A stretch of DNA of 25,304 nucleotides from the NCBI RefSeq assembly GCF_030527935.1, contig NZ_JAUMZV010000032.1:1-25304 (forward strand), given 5' to 3'. Positions 7,834-15,250 of this stretch are shown here, in pieces. The notes under the pieces are model-generated. The model was not told the DNA's origin, searched no databases, and saw only the letters and a list, made by a program, of their open reading frames with translations. The position numbers were made by a program, and so were the translations under genes. This DNA is from Kingella sp. (in: b-proteobacteria). GTDB lineage: Bacteria; Pseudomonadota; Gammaproteobacteria; Burkholderiales; Neisseriaceae. Every line of letters begins with the position of its first letter. Position 1 is the first letter of the stretch.

Positions 7834-8682
7834 CTATTCTCCCCCCGTTTCCACCGCCCCACCACCGCGCCATTTCGCCCACCACAACGCCAGCAAAAAC
7901 ACCCCCGCCTGCAACAGCACAATGCACGGCCCGGTTGCCGCGTTCAGGTGGTAGCTCAGCAGCGTGCCGAACACGCTGGTGAACCCCGAAGCCGCCAGCA
8001 CCACCGCCAGCATACAGCCGAATCGTTTGGTAAGCAGAAAGGCGGTGATACCAGGCGAAATCAGCATCGCCACCACCAGCACCACGCCCGCCACCTGCAT
8101 GGCGGTGATGATGGTGAGCGCGAGCAGAATCAGCAGCCCGTAATGCAGCCTGAAAGGCGACAAACCGCACACCCGCGCCTGCACGGGGTCAAAGCAATAC
8201 AGCAGAAAATCGCGCCATTTCAGCAGGATAACCAGCACAATCGCCGCCGACACCGCCAGCGTGTGCCGCAGCTCCGCATCGCTCACGCCCAGCACGTTGC
8301 CAAATAAAATATGCGTTAAATGCTGGTCGGTTTGCACCTTGGTAAACAGCACCACGCCCAGCGCAAACATGCCCGAAAACACAATCCCCATCACCGTGTC
8401 TTCCTTCAAGCGGCTGTTGTTTTTCAGGTAGCCCACGCCCAGCGCGCACAGCAGCCCCGACACAAACGCGCCCACCGCCAGCGGAATGCCCGCCACAAAC
8501 GCCAGCACAATGCCGGGCAGCACCGCGTGCGACACCGCATCGCCCATCAGCGACCAGCCTTTGAGCACCAAATAGCAAGACAGCAGCCCGCAGGTAACCG
8601 CCACAATCAACGCCGTCCATAGCGCGTTTTGCATAAATGGAAAGCTCAACGGCTCAGCAAACCAGTTAATCAGGCTACTCAT
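7834..8682 (-). CDS. sitD: Metal (Mn/Fe/Zn) ABC transporter permease, SitD/YfeD type
   Basis: This 282-aa inner-membrane permease belongs to the ABC-3 family, with about eight membrane segments. Conserved stretches include LKGWSLMGDAVSHAVLPGIVLAF (about 40-62), the LFGNVLGVSD region and the ALTIITAMQVAGVVLVVAMLISPG segment. It forms the channel with its paralogue encoded just upstream. The ATG overlaps the upstream gene by 8 nt and has GGGGAG about 7 nt before it. It is the last gene of the operon. Four-gene order with two permeases matches sit/yfe systems for Mn(II)/Fe(II); the exact metal cannot be read from the permease. Confidence 0.9.
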   Translation of the reverse strand: MSSLINWFAEPLSFPFMQNALWTALIVAVTCGLLSCYLVLKGWSLMGDAVSHAVLPGIVLAFVAGIPLAVGAFVSGLLCALGVGYLKNNSRLKEDTVMGIVFSGMFALGVVLFTKVQTDQHLTHILFGNVLGVSDAELRHTLAVSAAIVLVILLKWRDFLLYCFDPVQARVCGLSPFRLHYGLLILLALTIITAMQVAGVVLVVAMLISPGITAFLLTKRFGCMLAVVLAASGFTSVFGTLLSYHLNAATGPCIVLLQAGVFLLALWWAKWRGGGAVETGGE

Positions 8683-9547
8683 GGCAGTACTCCCCGCATT
8701 CAGCGTTTTCAGGCTGCCTAAACAACCGTTGGCGGATTAGCCCGTATTTGGGCGCAAAGAAAAACGCCAGCAAAAACAGCGCGGTTTGCAGGCACACGAT
8801 GATGCCGCCCGTTGCGCCGTCCAAAAAATAGCTGGCGTATGCGCCGATTGCGCTGGTGAACACGCCCAGCGCAATGGCAATCCACACCAGTTTGCCGAAG
8901 CGGTCGGTAAGCAGATAGGCGGTTGCACCGGGGGTGATGACCATCGCAATCACCAAAATCGCGCCCACCGTTTGCAGCGCAGCCACCACGCAGGCCGACA
9001 GCAGGCAGAAAAACAGCACCTTATAGCGCAGCGGCGACAAGCCCACCGCCACCGCCTGCGTTTCGTCAAAAAACACCAGCAGCAGGTTTTTCCAAGCAAA
9101 CAGCATAAACAGTAAGCTCACGCCGATGATGATGGCTACCTGAAAAATATCTTCATCGGCAATGCCCAAAATATTGCCCAACACAATCTCCTGCACATTC
9201 ACCGCAGTCGGGTTCACCGACACGATAAACAGCCCCAGCGCAAAAAACGTGGTGAAAATAAAGCCGATAATCGCCTCTTCTTTCAAATGCGTAACCGCGC
9301 GAATCCACAAAATAGACAACGCCGCCAAAATGCCCGACACAAACGCGCCCACCGAATACGGCAGCCCCAGCACGTAAGTAACCGCCACGCCGGGCACGAC
9401 CGAATGCGACAGCGCATCGCCAATCAGCGACCAGCCTTTAAGCATCAGATACGCCGATAAAAACGCGCACATGCCGCCCACCGCCGCGCTAAACGCAATC
9501 GCTTTCACCATGTATTGATACGAAAACGGCTCTAACAGCAATTCCAT
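8675..9547 (-). CDS. sitC: Metal (Mn/Fe/Zn) ABC transporter permease, SitC/YfeC type
   Basis: This 290-aa ABC-3 family permease is paralogous to the next gene. It has the LKGWSLIGDALSHSVVPGVAVTY motif, IVLGNILGIADED, and TVGAILVIAMVITPGATAYLLTDRFG. The start is shared with the preceding stop as TAATG, so translation is coupled. The C-terminal residues from about 275 (RQPENAEC) are encoded by a DUS at 8708-8719 and are probably dispensable. It would heterodimerise with the SitD-type permease to form the membrane channel. Confidence 0.9.
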   Translation of the reverse strand: MELLLEPFSYQYMVKAIAFSAAVGGMCAFLSAYLMLKGWSLIGDALSHSVVPGVAVTYVLGLPYSVGAFVSGILAALSILWIRAVTHLKEEAIIGFIFTTFFALGLFIVSVNPTAVNVQEIVLGNILGIADEDIFQVAIIIGVSLLFMLFAWKNLLLVFFDETQAVAVGLSPLRYKVLFFCLLSACVVAALQTVGAILVIAMVITPGATAYLLTDRFGKLVWIAIALGVFTSAIGAYASYFLDGATGGIIVCLQTALFLLAFFFAPKYGLIRQRLFRQPENAECGEYCHE

Positions 9548-10458
9548 TATGGCGTATCTCCGTTTTCAGGCTGCCTATTATTGGATTGTTTGGGCTGTTT
9601 GGCAGCGGGCGGGTCGTTTTTGGTTTGCCCGTAGAACACGGCGGGGCGTTCGTCATCGGTAATCACCGTGAGCGTGCGCGCGTCTTCGTCTTCGTGCAAA
9701 TCGTTGCCCGCCAAATGGAAGTGGCGCAGCACGCCGCCGAAAGTTTGCTCCAAATTGAGCTGGTTAAACGTCTCCGCCGTGCTGCCCGCTGCGACTACGG
9801 TGCGGTTAATCATCACCACTTGGTCGCAAAAATCGGGCACCATGCCCAGATTGTGCGTGGATACCAAAATCAGATGCCCTTGCGCACGAAGCTGCCCGAG
9901 CAAATCCACAATCGCGTCTTCCGTTTTCACGTCCACGCCGGTAAACGGCTCGTCCAGCAAAATCACGCGGCTTTGCTGCGCCAGAGCGCGGGCAAGAAAC
10001 ACGCGCTTTTTCTGCCCGCCCGACAGCTCGCCGATTTGGCGGTGGGCAAGGTGGGCGATGTCCACGCGCTGCATCGCGTCTTGCACCTTTTGCTTGTCGC
10101 CCGCCTTGGGAATGCGCAGAAAATTCAGGTAGCCATACCGCCCCTGCATCACCACGTCATACACCGACACGGGAAACTGCCAATCCACTTCTTCGCTTTG
10201 CGGCACATAAGCAATCAGGTTTTGCTTCAACGCCTTGTCCACAGGCAAACCGCACAGGCGAATAAAACCCTGACGGGGTTTGAGCTGCCCCATCAGGCTT
10301 TTAAACAGGGTGGATTTGCCGCTGCCGTTCACGCCCACCAACGCGCACGTCATGCCGCCTTGCAATTCAAACGAAACATCGTGGATAGCGGTGTGCCCGT
10401 TGTTGTAGCGCACGGTAACGCCTTGCACGGCAATGGAAGCGGCAGCGGGGTGGTTCAT
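9547..10458 (-). CDS. sitB: Metal ABC transporter ATPase, SitB/YfeB type
   Basis: This 303-aa cytoplasmic ATPase powers metal uptake. Walker A is GVNGSGKST (about 42-50), the Q-loop region reads AYVPQSEEVDWQFPVSVYDVVMQG, the signature is LSGGQKKR, Walker B is VILLDEPF, and the switch His lies in VSTHN. The IAYVPQ...VDWQFP stretch is typical of the Mn/Zn/Fe family. It is coupled to both neighbours by TAATG overlaps. A C-terminal extension of about 50 residues beyond the core is polar and partly encoded by a DUS (9565-9576, RQPENGD). Confidence 0.92.
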   Translation of the reverse strand: MNHPAAASIAVQGVTVRYNNGHTAIHDVSFELQGGMTCALVGVNGSGKSTLFKSLMGQLKPRQGFIRLCGLPVDKALKQNLIAYVPQSEEVDWQFPVSVYDVVMQGRYGYLNFLRIPKAGDKQKVQDAMQRVDIAHLAHRQIGELSGGQKKRVFLARALAQQSRVILLDEPFTGVDVKTEDAIVDLLGQLRAQGHLILVSTHNLGMVPDFCDQVVMINRTVVAAGSTAETFNQLNLEQTFGGVLRHFHLAGNDLHEDEDARTLTVITDDERPAVFYGQTKNDPPAAKQPKQSNNRQPENGDTP

Positions 10459-11348
10459 TATTTTCCAAATCCTTTGGCAATGGTGGAAACGGTAACGTTG
10501 AGCAAATCAATGTAAGTGGGCACAGGGCCGTTTTTGGCGGAAAGCGAGTCCACATACAGCACGCCGCCGTATTTCGCCCCCGTTTCGCGGGCAACCTGCT
10601 TGGCAGGGCGGTCGGAAATGGTGCTTTCGCTAAACACCACAGGGATATGGTTTTGCCGCACGGTGTTAATCACTTTGCGAACCTGCTGCGGCGTGCCTTG
10701 CTGCTCGGCATTGATGGGCCACAGATACACTTCCTTGTAGCCGTAATCCCGCGCCAGATAGCTGAACGCGCCTTCGCTGGTTACCAAAAACCGCTGGTTT
10801 TGCGGCACTTGCATCAGCTTGGTCCGCAACGGCGCATCAAGCTGGCGGATTTTTTGCGCGTAGGCAGCCGCGTTGCGGGCGTACACCGCCGCGTTTTGCG
10901 GGTCGTATTTCACCAGCGCGTTTTTGATGTTTTCAATATAAATCAACGCGTTTTTCGGCGACATCCAAGCGTGCGGGTTGGGCGTGTTGCGATACGGCCC
11001 TTCGTGGATAGACATCGGCGCAATGCCCTGCGTTACCACCACAGCAGGCTTGTTGCGCACGTTTTGGAAAAAACGTTCAAACCAACGCTCCAAATTCAGC
11101 CCGTTCCACAAAACCAAATCGGCGGACTGGGCTTTGGCAATGTCTTGCGGCGTGGGCTGATAGTCGTGGATTTCCGCCCCCGGTTTGGTGATGGACTCCA
11201 CCACAGCGGCATCGCCAGCCACATTCTGCGCGATGTCTTGGATAACGGTAAACGTGGTTACCACTTTGAACTTGGGTTTGGCATAGGCAGGCGCAGCGGC
11301 AAAGGCGACAGCGGCTGCCATGCAAAGGGCGGTGAAGAGTCGGCGCAT
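10458..11348 (-). CDS. sitA: Periplasmic metal-binding protein, SitA/YfeA type (cluster A-I)
   Basis: This 296-aa solute-binding protein captures Mn(II), Fe(II) or Zn(II) in the periplasm. A Sec signal peptide ends in APAYA-KP (about residue 23). The four family metal ligands are in place: H61 (EIHDYQP), H126 (NPHAWM), E192 (SEGAF) and D267 (VDSLS). The Glu/Asp pair and lack of a long His-rich loop favour Mn/Fe over Zn, by family knowledge. AAGGAG lies about 7 nt before the ATG. It is the first gene of the operon, behind a Fur-like box. Confidence 0.92.
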   Translation of the reverse strand: MRRLFTALCMAAAVAFAAAPAYAKPKFKVVTTFTVIQDIAQNVAGDAAVVESITKPGAEIHDYQPTPQDIAKAQSADLVLWNGLNLERWFERFFQNVRNKPAVVVTQGIAPMSIHEGPYRNTPNPHAWMSPKNALIYIENIKNALVKYDPQNAAVYARNAAAYAQKIRQLDAPLRTKLMQVPQNQRFLVTSEGAFSYLARDYGYKEVYLWPINAEQQGTPQQVRKVINTVRQNHIPVVFSESTISDRPAKQVARETGAKYGGVLYVDSLSAKNGPVPTYIDLLNVTVSTIAKGFGK

Positions 11349-11418
11349 TTTTTCTCCTTGTAGGTTTTGTTGGTATTCATGAAATACAGCCGCGCAGAAA
11401 GCGCGACTGGGGTGCTAT

Positions 11419-11449
11419 GGTATAGCAAATAGCAATGATTATCAAACGT
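11419..11449 (-). promoter_or_regulatory. sitA promoter with overlapping Fur-like operator
   Basis: On the minus strand a TTTGAT/TTGATA -35 (11440-11446) and TATACC -10 (11419-11424) are 15-16 bp apart. Over 11431-11449 the plus strand matches the Fur consensus GATAATGATTATCATTATC at 11 contiguous central positions (AATGATTATCA). Repressor binding there would block the -35. Fur versus a Mn-specific regulator cannot be told apart. Confidence 0.55.
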
Positions 11450-11501
11450 TAAATTTGATGTATGTTGAATAATGGCAAATGCCGAAGAATGGCTATTGGC
11501 G

Positions 11502-11550
11502 CACAAGGCAGCCTGAAAACGCTTCAAACTCGTTTTCAGGCTGCCTTGTG
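11502..11550 (-). terminator. Strong DUS-hairpin terminator after truB
   Basis: The 20-nt arms at 11502-11521 (CACAAGGC...AAAACG) and 11531-11550 are perfect reverse complements around a 9-nt loop, with a full DUS in each. It lies 20 bp past the truB stop, between truB and the sitA promoter. Confidence 0.8.
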
Positions 11551-11570
11551 GTTTGACCGCTTGCCCTGCC

Positions 11571-12500
11571 CTATTCTACCGTTTGGCTGGTATTCATCAG
11601 CCGCAGGGCTTTCAGGATGCTGTGGTGGCTGAAATATTCTACCAGCCCGATAAACGCGCCGTTTTCGTGGTAGGCACGAAGCGGCGTGTTGCTTTTCAGG
11701 CTGCCTTGCGGGGCATAGGGGGCGGGTTGTCCGAAGCGGAGTTTGCGGGCGGTGGCGTGGTCTAGGTCTATGCGCGGCAGGTGTTGCACAAGGGCATCGC
11801 AGGGCAGGAGCAGGGCATCGCGTTCATCGTCGGTGCGCTCGGCAAGAGCGGCAAGGGTGTGGGTTTGGGCGATGTGAAAGCCTGCGGTAGCTGTGCGGCG
11901 CAGGGCGGTTAGGTGGGCGTAGGTGTGCAGTTGTTTGGCGATGCCTTCGGCTAAGGTGCGGATGTAAGTGCCTTTGCTGCATTGCACGGCGATGGTGGCG
12001 TGCGGTGGGGCGAAGTGTTGGATGGTGATTTGGCGGATTTGGATATCGCGGGGTTTGCGTTCAATGGTGATGCCTTGGCGGGCGTATTCGTAGAGTGGTT
12101 TGCCGTTGTGTTTGAGCGCGGAGAACATGGGGGGGACTTGACGGATGTTGCCTGTGAGCGCGGCGCAGGCAGCCTGAAATTCGCTTAGGCTGATGTCGCT
12201 GCGCCCTGTGGCGATGATGTCGCCTTCGGCATCGCCTGTGCTGCTGGCTGCGCCGAGTTGGAGCGTGGCGGTGTAGGCTTTGTCGGCATCTAAAAGGTAT
12301 TGGGCGAATTTGGTGGCTTCGCCGAGACAGATGGGCAGCACGCCTGTGGCTAGGGGGTCTAGCACGCCTGTGTGCCCTGCTTTTTCGGCGCGATAGAGAC
12401 GGCGGGCTTGTTGCAGGGCGGTGTTGCTGGATAGGTGTAGGGGTTTATCTAGGAGTAAAACGCCACTGATGGGGCGTTTGTTGGGTTTGAGTGGGGTCAT
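11571..12500 (-). CDS. truB: tRNA pseudouridine-55 synthase
   Basis: This 309-aa cytoplasmic enzyme isomerises U55 in the T loop of tRNAs. The N-terminus GVLLLDKPLHLSSN and the catalytic motif GHTGVLDPLATGVLP (catalytic D48) are clear, followed by the KAYTATLQLG strand, QVPPMFSALKHNGKPLYEYAR and the C-terminal PUA-like region. The length is normal for the family. Two full DUS lie in the coding strand (12167-12178, and 11695-11706 encoding GSLKSN). It is transcribed alone here; the usual rbfA or rpsO neighbours are absent. No strong ribosome site is seen at the ATG. Confidence 0.95.
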   Translation of the reverse strand: MTPLKPNKRPISGVLLLDKPLHLSSNTALQQARRLYRAEKAGHTGVLDPLATGVLPICLGEATKFAQYLLDADKAYTATLQLGAASSTGDAEGDIIATGRSDISLSEFQAACAALTGNIRQVPPMFSALKHNGKPLYEYARQGITIERKPRDIQIRQITIQHFAPPHATIAVQCSKGTYIRTLAEGIAKQLHTYAHLTALRRTATAGFHIAQTHTLAALAERTDDERDALLLPCDALVQHLPRIDLDHATARKLRFGQPAPYAPQGSLKSNTPLRAYHENGAFIGLVEYFSHHSILKALRLMNTSQTVE

Positions 12501-12780
12501 GTTTGGATGGTGGGATAGGCAGCCTGAAATGTGGGGCAGTCAAAATAGACAGTACTTTGCTGGCGGTGCGTGGTAAAGCCACACACACTACGGATTGCGT
12601 TAGCGGTTTCAGGCTGCCTGTGCAGATGTTGTCATGTCAGTCGGCAAGCTGCTGATACTCCATTTATGGTTTTCAGGCTGCCTTTGGGGTGTGTGGTAAT
12701 GGGCTGGTGCGGCTTAATTCGTTTTCAGGCTGCCTTTGAGTGGGCAAAAGGGTTTACAAGATGGTTTAAACCGCCCTGCC
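12501..12780. other. truB-nosX spacer
   Basis: No gene is seen. DUS occur at 12527-12538 (plus sense) and, on the opposite strand, at 12608-12619, 12672-12683 and 12724-12735. The truB promoter should lie here; a weak candidate is TTTACC-17-TACTGT on the minus strand about 50-85 bp before the start. Confidence 0.6.
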
Positions 12781-13764
12781 CTAGCCGTATTCTTTCACTT
12801 TGCCATCCAGCGCAATCACCCATGCTTTTACGTTTTTGCTTTGCTTAATGGCGTTTTGTATCACGTTTTCATCACTCACGGAAAAGGCGGTGGACAGGGC
12901 ATCGGCAAGGGCGGCTTGGTTGGCGCGCACGCTGATGCTTTGGTAGCGCGGGTTGCTGTTGCCTGTTTTGGGGTTGAATAGGTGGGTGAATTTGCCGTCT
13001 TGGTCAAAGTGGGTGCCGTAGCCGCCTGATGTGGCAAGGGCTTGGTTGTCTAGGGGGATTTTGAACAGCGTGCCTTGTGGGTCTTTGGGGTCGCGCACGC
13101 TCACTTGCTCGGGGTATTGGTGGTGGGTGTCTAGGTGACGCAGTTCGCCAAGGTCTATTAGGGCGTGGGTGAGCCCTGCCTTTTCTAGCAGGGTGGCGAT
13201 GCGGTCGGTGATGTAGCCTTGGGCGATGCCGTTTAGTGTGATGCCCATTTTGGGCTGGGTGAAGCGCACTTCGCGGTTGTTGAATTGGACGTGCTGAAAG
13301 CCGATGTGTTTGACGGCTTGGGCAAGATGGGGCGGCGGGGTTTTGCTGTTGGGGTGTTTGCTGAACCAGTCGGCGTAGAGATTCCACAGGGTTTGCACGG
13401 TGGGGTCAAACGCGCCTTGGGTGAGCTGGTGCACATAGCGGCTTTGGCTGAGCACGGCGAGCATATCGGGCGATGGGTTTTTCAGGCTGCCTGTGCGGTT
13501 GAGTTGTTTGATTTGGCTGTCGTCGCGGTATAGGCTGAATACTTTTTCTAGGCGGGCGACTTCGTCTAGGCTGCGTTTAATCAGGCTTTGGGCGATGGCG
13601 GGGTTGGGATGGTAGAGCCGCAGTTCCGCGCCTGAACCGAGTGCCACGCCTTGCCATAGAGTAGGCTTGATGGGGTCGCTGGCGGCTTGGCTGCGGGCAA
13701 GGGGCAGGAGCGCGCTGGCGGTGGTGGCGGCGGTGATGCGGATAAAGCGGCGGCGGGTGAGCAT
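12781..13764 (-). CDS. nosX: NosX/ApbE: FAD:protein FMN transferase
   Basis: This 327-aa periplasmic ApbE-family flavin transferase has a twin-arginine signal (LTRRRFIRITAATTASALLPLA). It attaches FMN covalently to a threonine of target proteins; in nos systems the NosX member flavinylates NosR. Family regions include LEKVFSLYRDDSQIKQLNR, GAFDPTVQTLW, GITLNGIAQGYITDRIA, and ADALSTAFSV, which carries the metal-binding Asp. The frame extends upstream to 13818, but AAAGGA lies about 8 nt before the ATG at 13764 and this places the Tat motif at the N-terminus. It is the last nos gene, set off from nosL by two DUS pairs. A general ApbE role for Nqr/Rnf is also possible. Confidence 0.88.
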   Translation of the reverse strand: MLTRRRFIRITAATTASALLPLARSQAASDPIKPTLWQGVALGSGAELRLYHPNPAIAQSLIKRSLDEVARLEKVFSLYRDDSQIKQLNRTGSLKNPSPDMLAVLSQSRYVHQLTQGAFDPTVQTLWNLYADWFSKHPNSKTPPPHLAQAVKHIGFQHVQFNNREVRFTQPKMGITLNGIAQGYITDRIATLLEKAGLTHALIDLGELRHLDTHHQYPEQVSVRDPKDPQGTLFKIPLDNQALATSGGYGTHFDQDGKFTHLFNPKTGNSNPRYQSISVRANQAALADALSTAFSVSDENVIQNAIKQSKNVKAWVIALDGKVKEYG

Positions 13765-13803
13765 GGCGGGTGTCCTTTGGGGTGGATTGTGTTGGAATGG
13801 GTT

Positions 13804-13932
13804 TTCAGGCTGCATCAAATGGTTAGGCAGCCTGAAAACGTTTTACGCTGCGGCTGGGCGATGTGCTGCTGTTGCGCCGTGTATTTGTATTTTCAGGCTG
13901 CCTTTGCCCATGGCGGGATTAGGCAGCCTGAA
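13804..13932 (-). terminator. Two DUS-hairpins between nosL and nosX
   Basis: The first pair is 13892-13903 with 13921-13932 (exact arms). The second is 13804-13815 (one mismatch) with 13825-13836. Both can form hairpins in the nosL transcript before nosX, so nosX may be only partly co-transcribed. Either pair could terminate or attenuate. Confidence 0.6.
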
Positions 13933-13937
13933 AAAGG

Positions 13938-14576
13938 CTAATGGGCAACAGCATGGTTGTGCGCGTGCGCGGCGGGGGCGGACGATGCAGCAGGTGCGCT
14001 GGCGTTGCTGGCAGCGGCGGGCTGCGCTGGGTTGCCGGACTGCGCGGGTGCGCCAATCACGGGGTTGGCGTACACAAAGCTATCGGGCACGTCATCAAAT
14101 TTCACGATGCGCCCGCCGTTTTTGGCAACAAACTCTTGGGCTTTTTCCATGTTGGAAAAGGGGATGGCATCTTGCGTGCCCATGCCGCCGATGTAGCGGC
14201 TTTCAATCACATAGTTGGCGGTGCGCGCATCTATCCATTTGGCGTTGGTGGTGATGGGTTTTTCCCAGTCTTCGGCGGTGGCATCGCTCATGTCGGTTAC
14301 ATAGATGGCGGCGATGTCTTTGGGCTCACCAGGGTGGCGCACAAAGTTGAAAATTTGGGTTACGGTGGAGAACCACAGCGGCTCGCTGGGCTTGCTTTCT
14401 AGGAAAATTTGCGCTTTGGGGCCGCTGTGCTCGGGCAGGTTCATGGTGCAGTAGTAGCCTTTGGCGGCATCGCTGATGGCTTGGGGCTGCGGTTTATCGG
14501 CGGCGGGGGCGTTGCTTTCTCCGCCGCAAGCGGCTAGGGCGGTGGCGAGCAATAGGGTGGTGAGAAGTTTTTTCAT
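13938..14576 (-). CDS. nosL: NosL copper-binding lipoprotein
   Basis: This 212-aa outer-facing lipoprotein has signal MKKLLTTLLLATALAAC with lipobox LAAC (C17). NosL binds Cu(I) and delivers it to NosZ through NosDFY. The conserved CxM motif is present as YYCTMNL (C43, M45), and the FSTVTQIFNF, IYVTDM and GGMGTQDAIPFS regions match the family. AAGGAAA precedes the ATG. The C-terminus adds about 35 residues of Ala/Ser/Pro linker ending in a His-rich tail, AHAHNHAVAH. I do not recall that tail in standard NosL; it may add metal binding. Confidence 0.92.
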   Translation of the reverse strand: MKKLLTTLLLATALAACGGESNAPAADKPQPQAISDAAKGYYCTMNLPEHSGPKAQIFLESKPSEPLWFSTVTQIFNFVRHPGEPKDIAAIYVTDMSDATAEDWEKPITTNAKWIDARTANYVIESRYIGGMGTQDAIPFSNMEKAQEFVAKNGGRIVKFDDVPDSFVYANPVIGAPAQSGNPAQPAAASNASAPAASSAPAAHAHNHAVAH

Positions 14577-14639
14577 GGGGTTTCCTTGTGTGTGAACTGT
14601 TTTTCAGGCTGCCTGTGTGGCAAAGCTAACGCGGTCAGG

Positions 14640-14900
14640 TTATTTGAAGTCTTCCCAGTCTTCGGGGCGATATTTGGTGAAATGAGAAATGATGCCCATG
14701 TAGCCAAGGCACAGCAGGATGATGAAGCTGCCGATGCCGAAAATCCAGTCGTCCAAAAAATCTAAAAACGCAATGCGGTTAGAAAGCTCTATCAGCAGCG
14801 AGATAACGATGATGGTGCGCCATGCGTAGCGCGTCATGTGCCAGTAGTATCGCCGTCTGTCGCGTTGTTCTTGCCATCATTGTTGGATGGTTTGCCACAT
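14640..14900 (-). pseudogene. Small membrane protein in the nos operon with an in-frame TGA at codon 8
   Basis: I do not recognise this protein. The best start is ATG 14898-14900, with AAGGAAA 6 nt upstream, but codon 8 is TGA (14877-14879). The same frame then continues uninterrupted to 14640: a basic Q/R/Y-rich stretch, two hydrophobic segments (IIVISLLIEL and FGIGSFIILLCLGYMGII) and the acidic C-terminus YRPEDWEDFK. An internal ATG at 14835-14837 could restart a 65-residue product but has no ribosome site. A TGG to TGA change in a QQWW context is the simplest origin. Position between nosY and nosL suggests a role in copper handling or electron transfer, unproven. Confidence 0.6.
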
Positions 14901-14932
14901 GATGATTTCCTTTTTCAGGCTGCCTTGGGGAG

Positions 14933-15168
14933 CTAGGGGCAGGTGTTATCGCCGCTGCAAGGCGGGCAGGATGGGCTGGGGTTGCAAGGGGCGGTGCTGC
15001 TGTCGGGCAGTATGGGGCGGGTGTAGCGGTGCGTGCTGGCGTGGAAAACGCTGGGGCGATTGGGATAGCGTTCGCCGTGCTTTTTGATGTGCCAAGCGAT
15101 GTAAACGGCGTAAAGTAAAGCAGCAACGCGGCGGATAGGGCAAGCAGGATGATGAGTAATGTGGGCAT
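14933..15168 (-). pseudogene. Single-TM, Cys-rich small protein in the nos operon, frameshifted by a 5-bp duplication
   Basis: The ATG at 15166-15168 has AAAGG about 10 nt upstream and opens with a membrane segment, MPTLLIILLALSAALLLY. On the coding strand TTTAC is then duplicated in tandem (15110-15119). With one copy removed the frame continues YAVYIAWHIKKHGERYPNRP and ends in a Cys-rich tail, with four Cys spaced C-x5-C-x2-C-x5-C, at TAG 14933, giving 76 residues. As written, the frame shifts into Pro/Ala-rich nonsense. I do not recognise the family. A membrane-anchored Cys cluster inside a copper-enzyme operon hints at metal or redox function. Confidence 0.6.
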
Positions 15169-15250
15169 TTTCAGGCTGCCTTTCGTAGGCGAGTGGATTG
15201 CAGTGTGGTTCGCGCTTGCATTACTTGGTTTTTGCTTTTCAGGCTGCCGC

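Noticed and set aside
9586..10515. 309-codon plus-strand frame opposite sitB
   Set aside because: It is antisense to a clear ABC ATPase with all motifs, and its His/Arg/Gln-rich composition is typical of a shadow frame.
12129..12135. G7 tract in truB as a phase-variation switch
   Set aside because: It encodes the conserved QVPPM stretch of TruB and the frame is intact on both sides. A housekeeping tRNA enzyme is an unlikely switch target.
12570..12848. 92-codon plus-strand frame in the truB-nosX spacer
   Set aside because: It consists largely of DUS translation (VSGCL, FRLPL, RFQAAF) and runs antisense into nosX.
14877..14879. TGA read as selenocysteine in the nos small membrane protein
   Set aside because: No SECIS-like hairpin is evident after it, and a Trp codon mutated to TGA explains it more simply.
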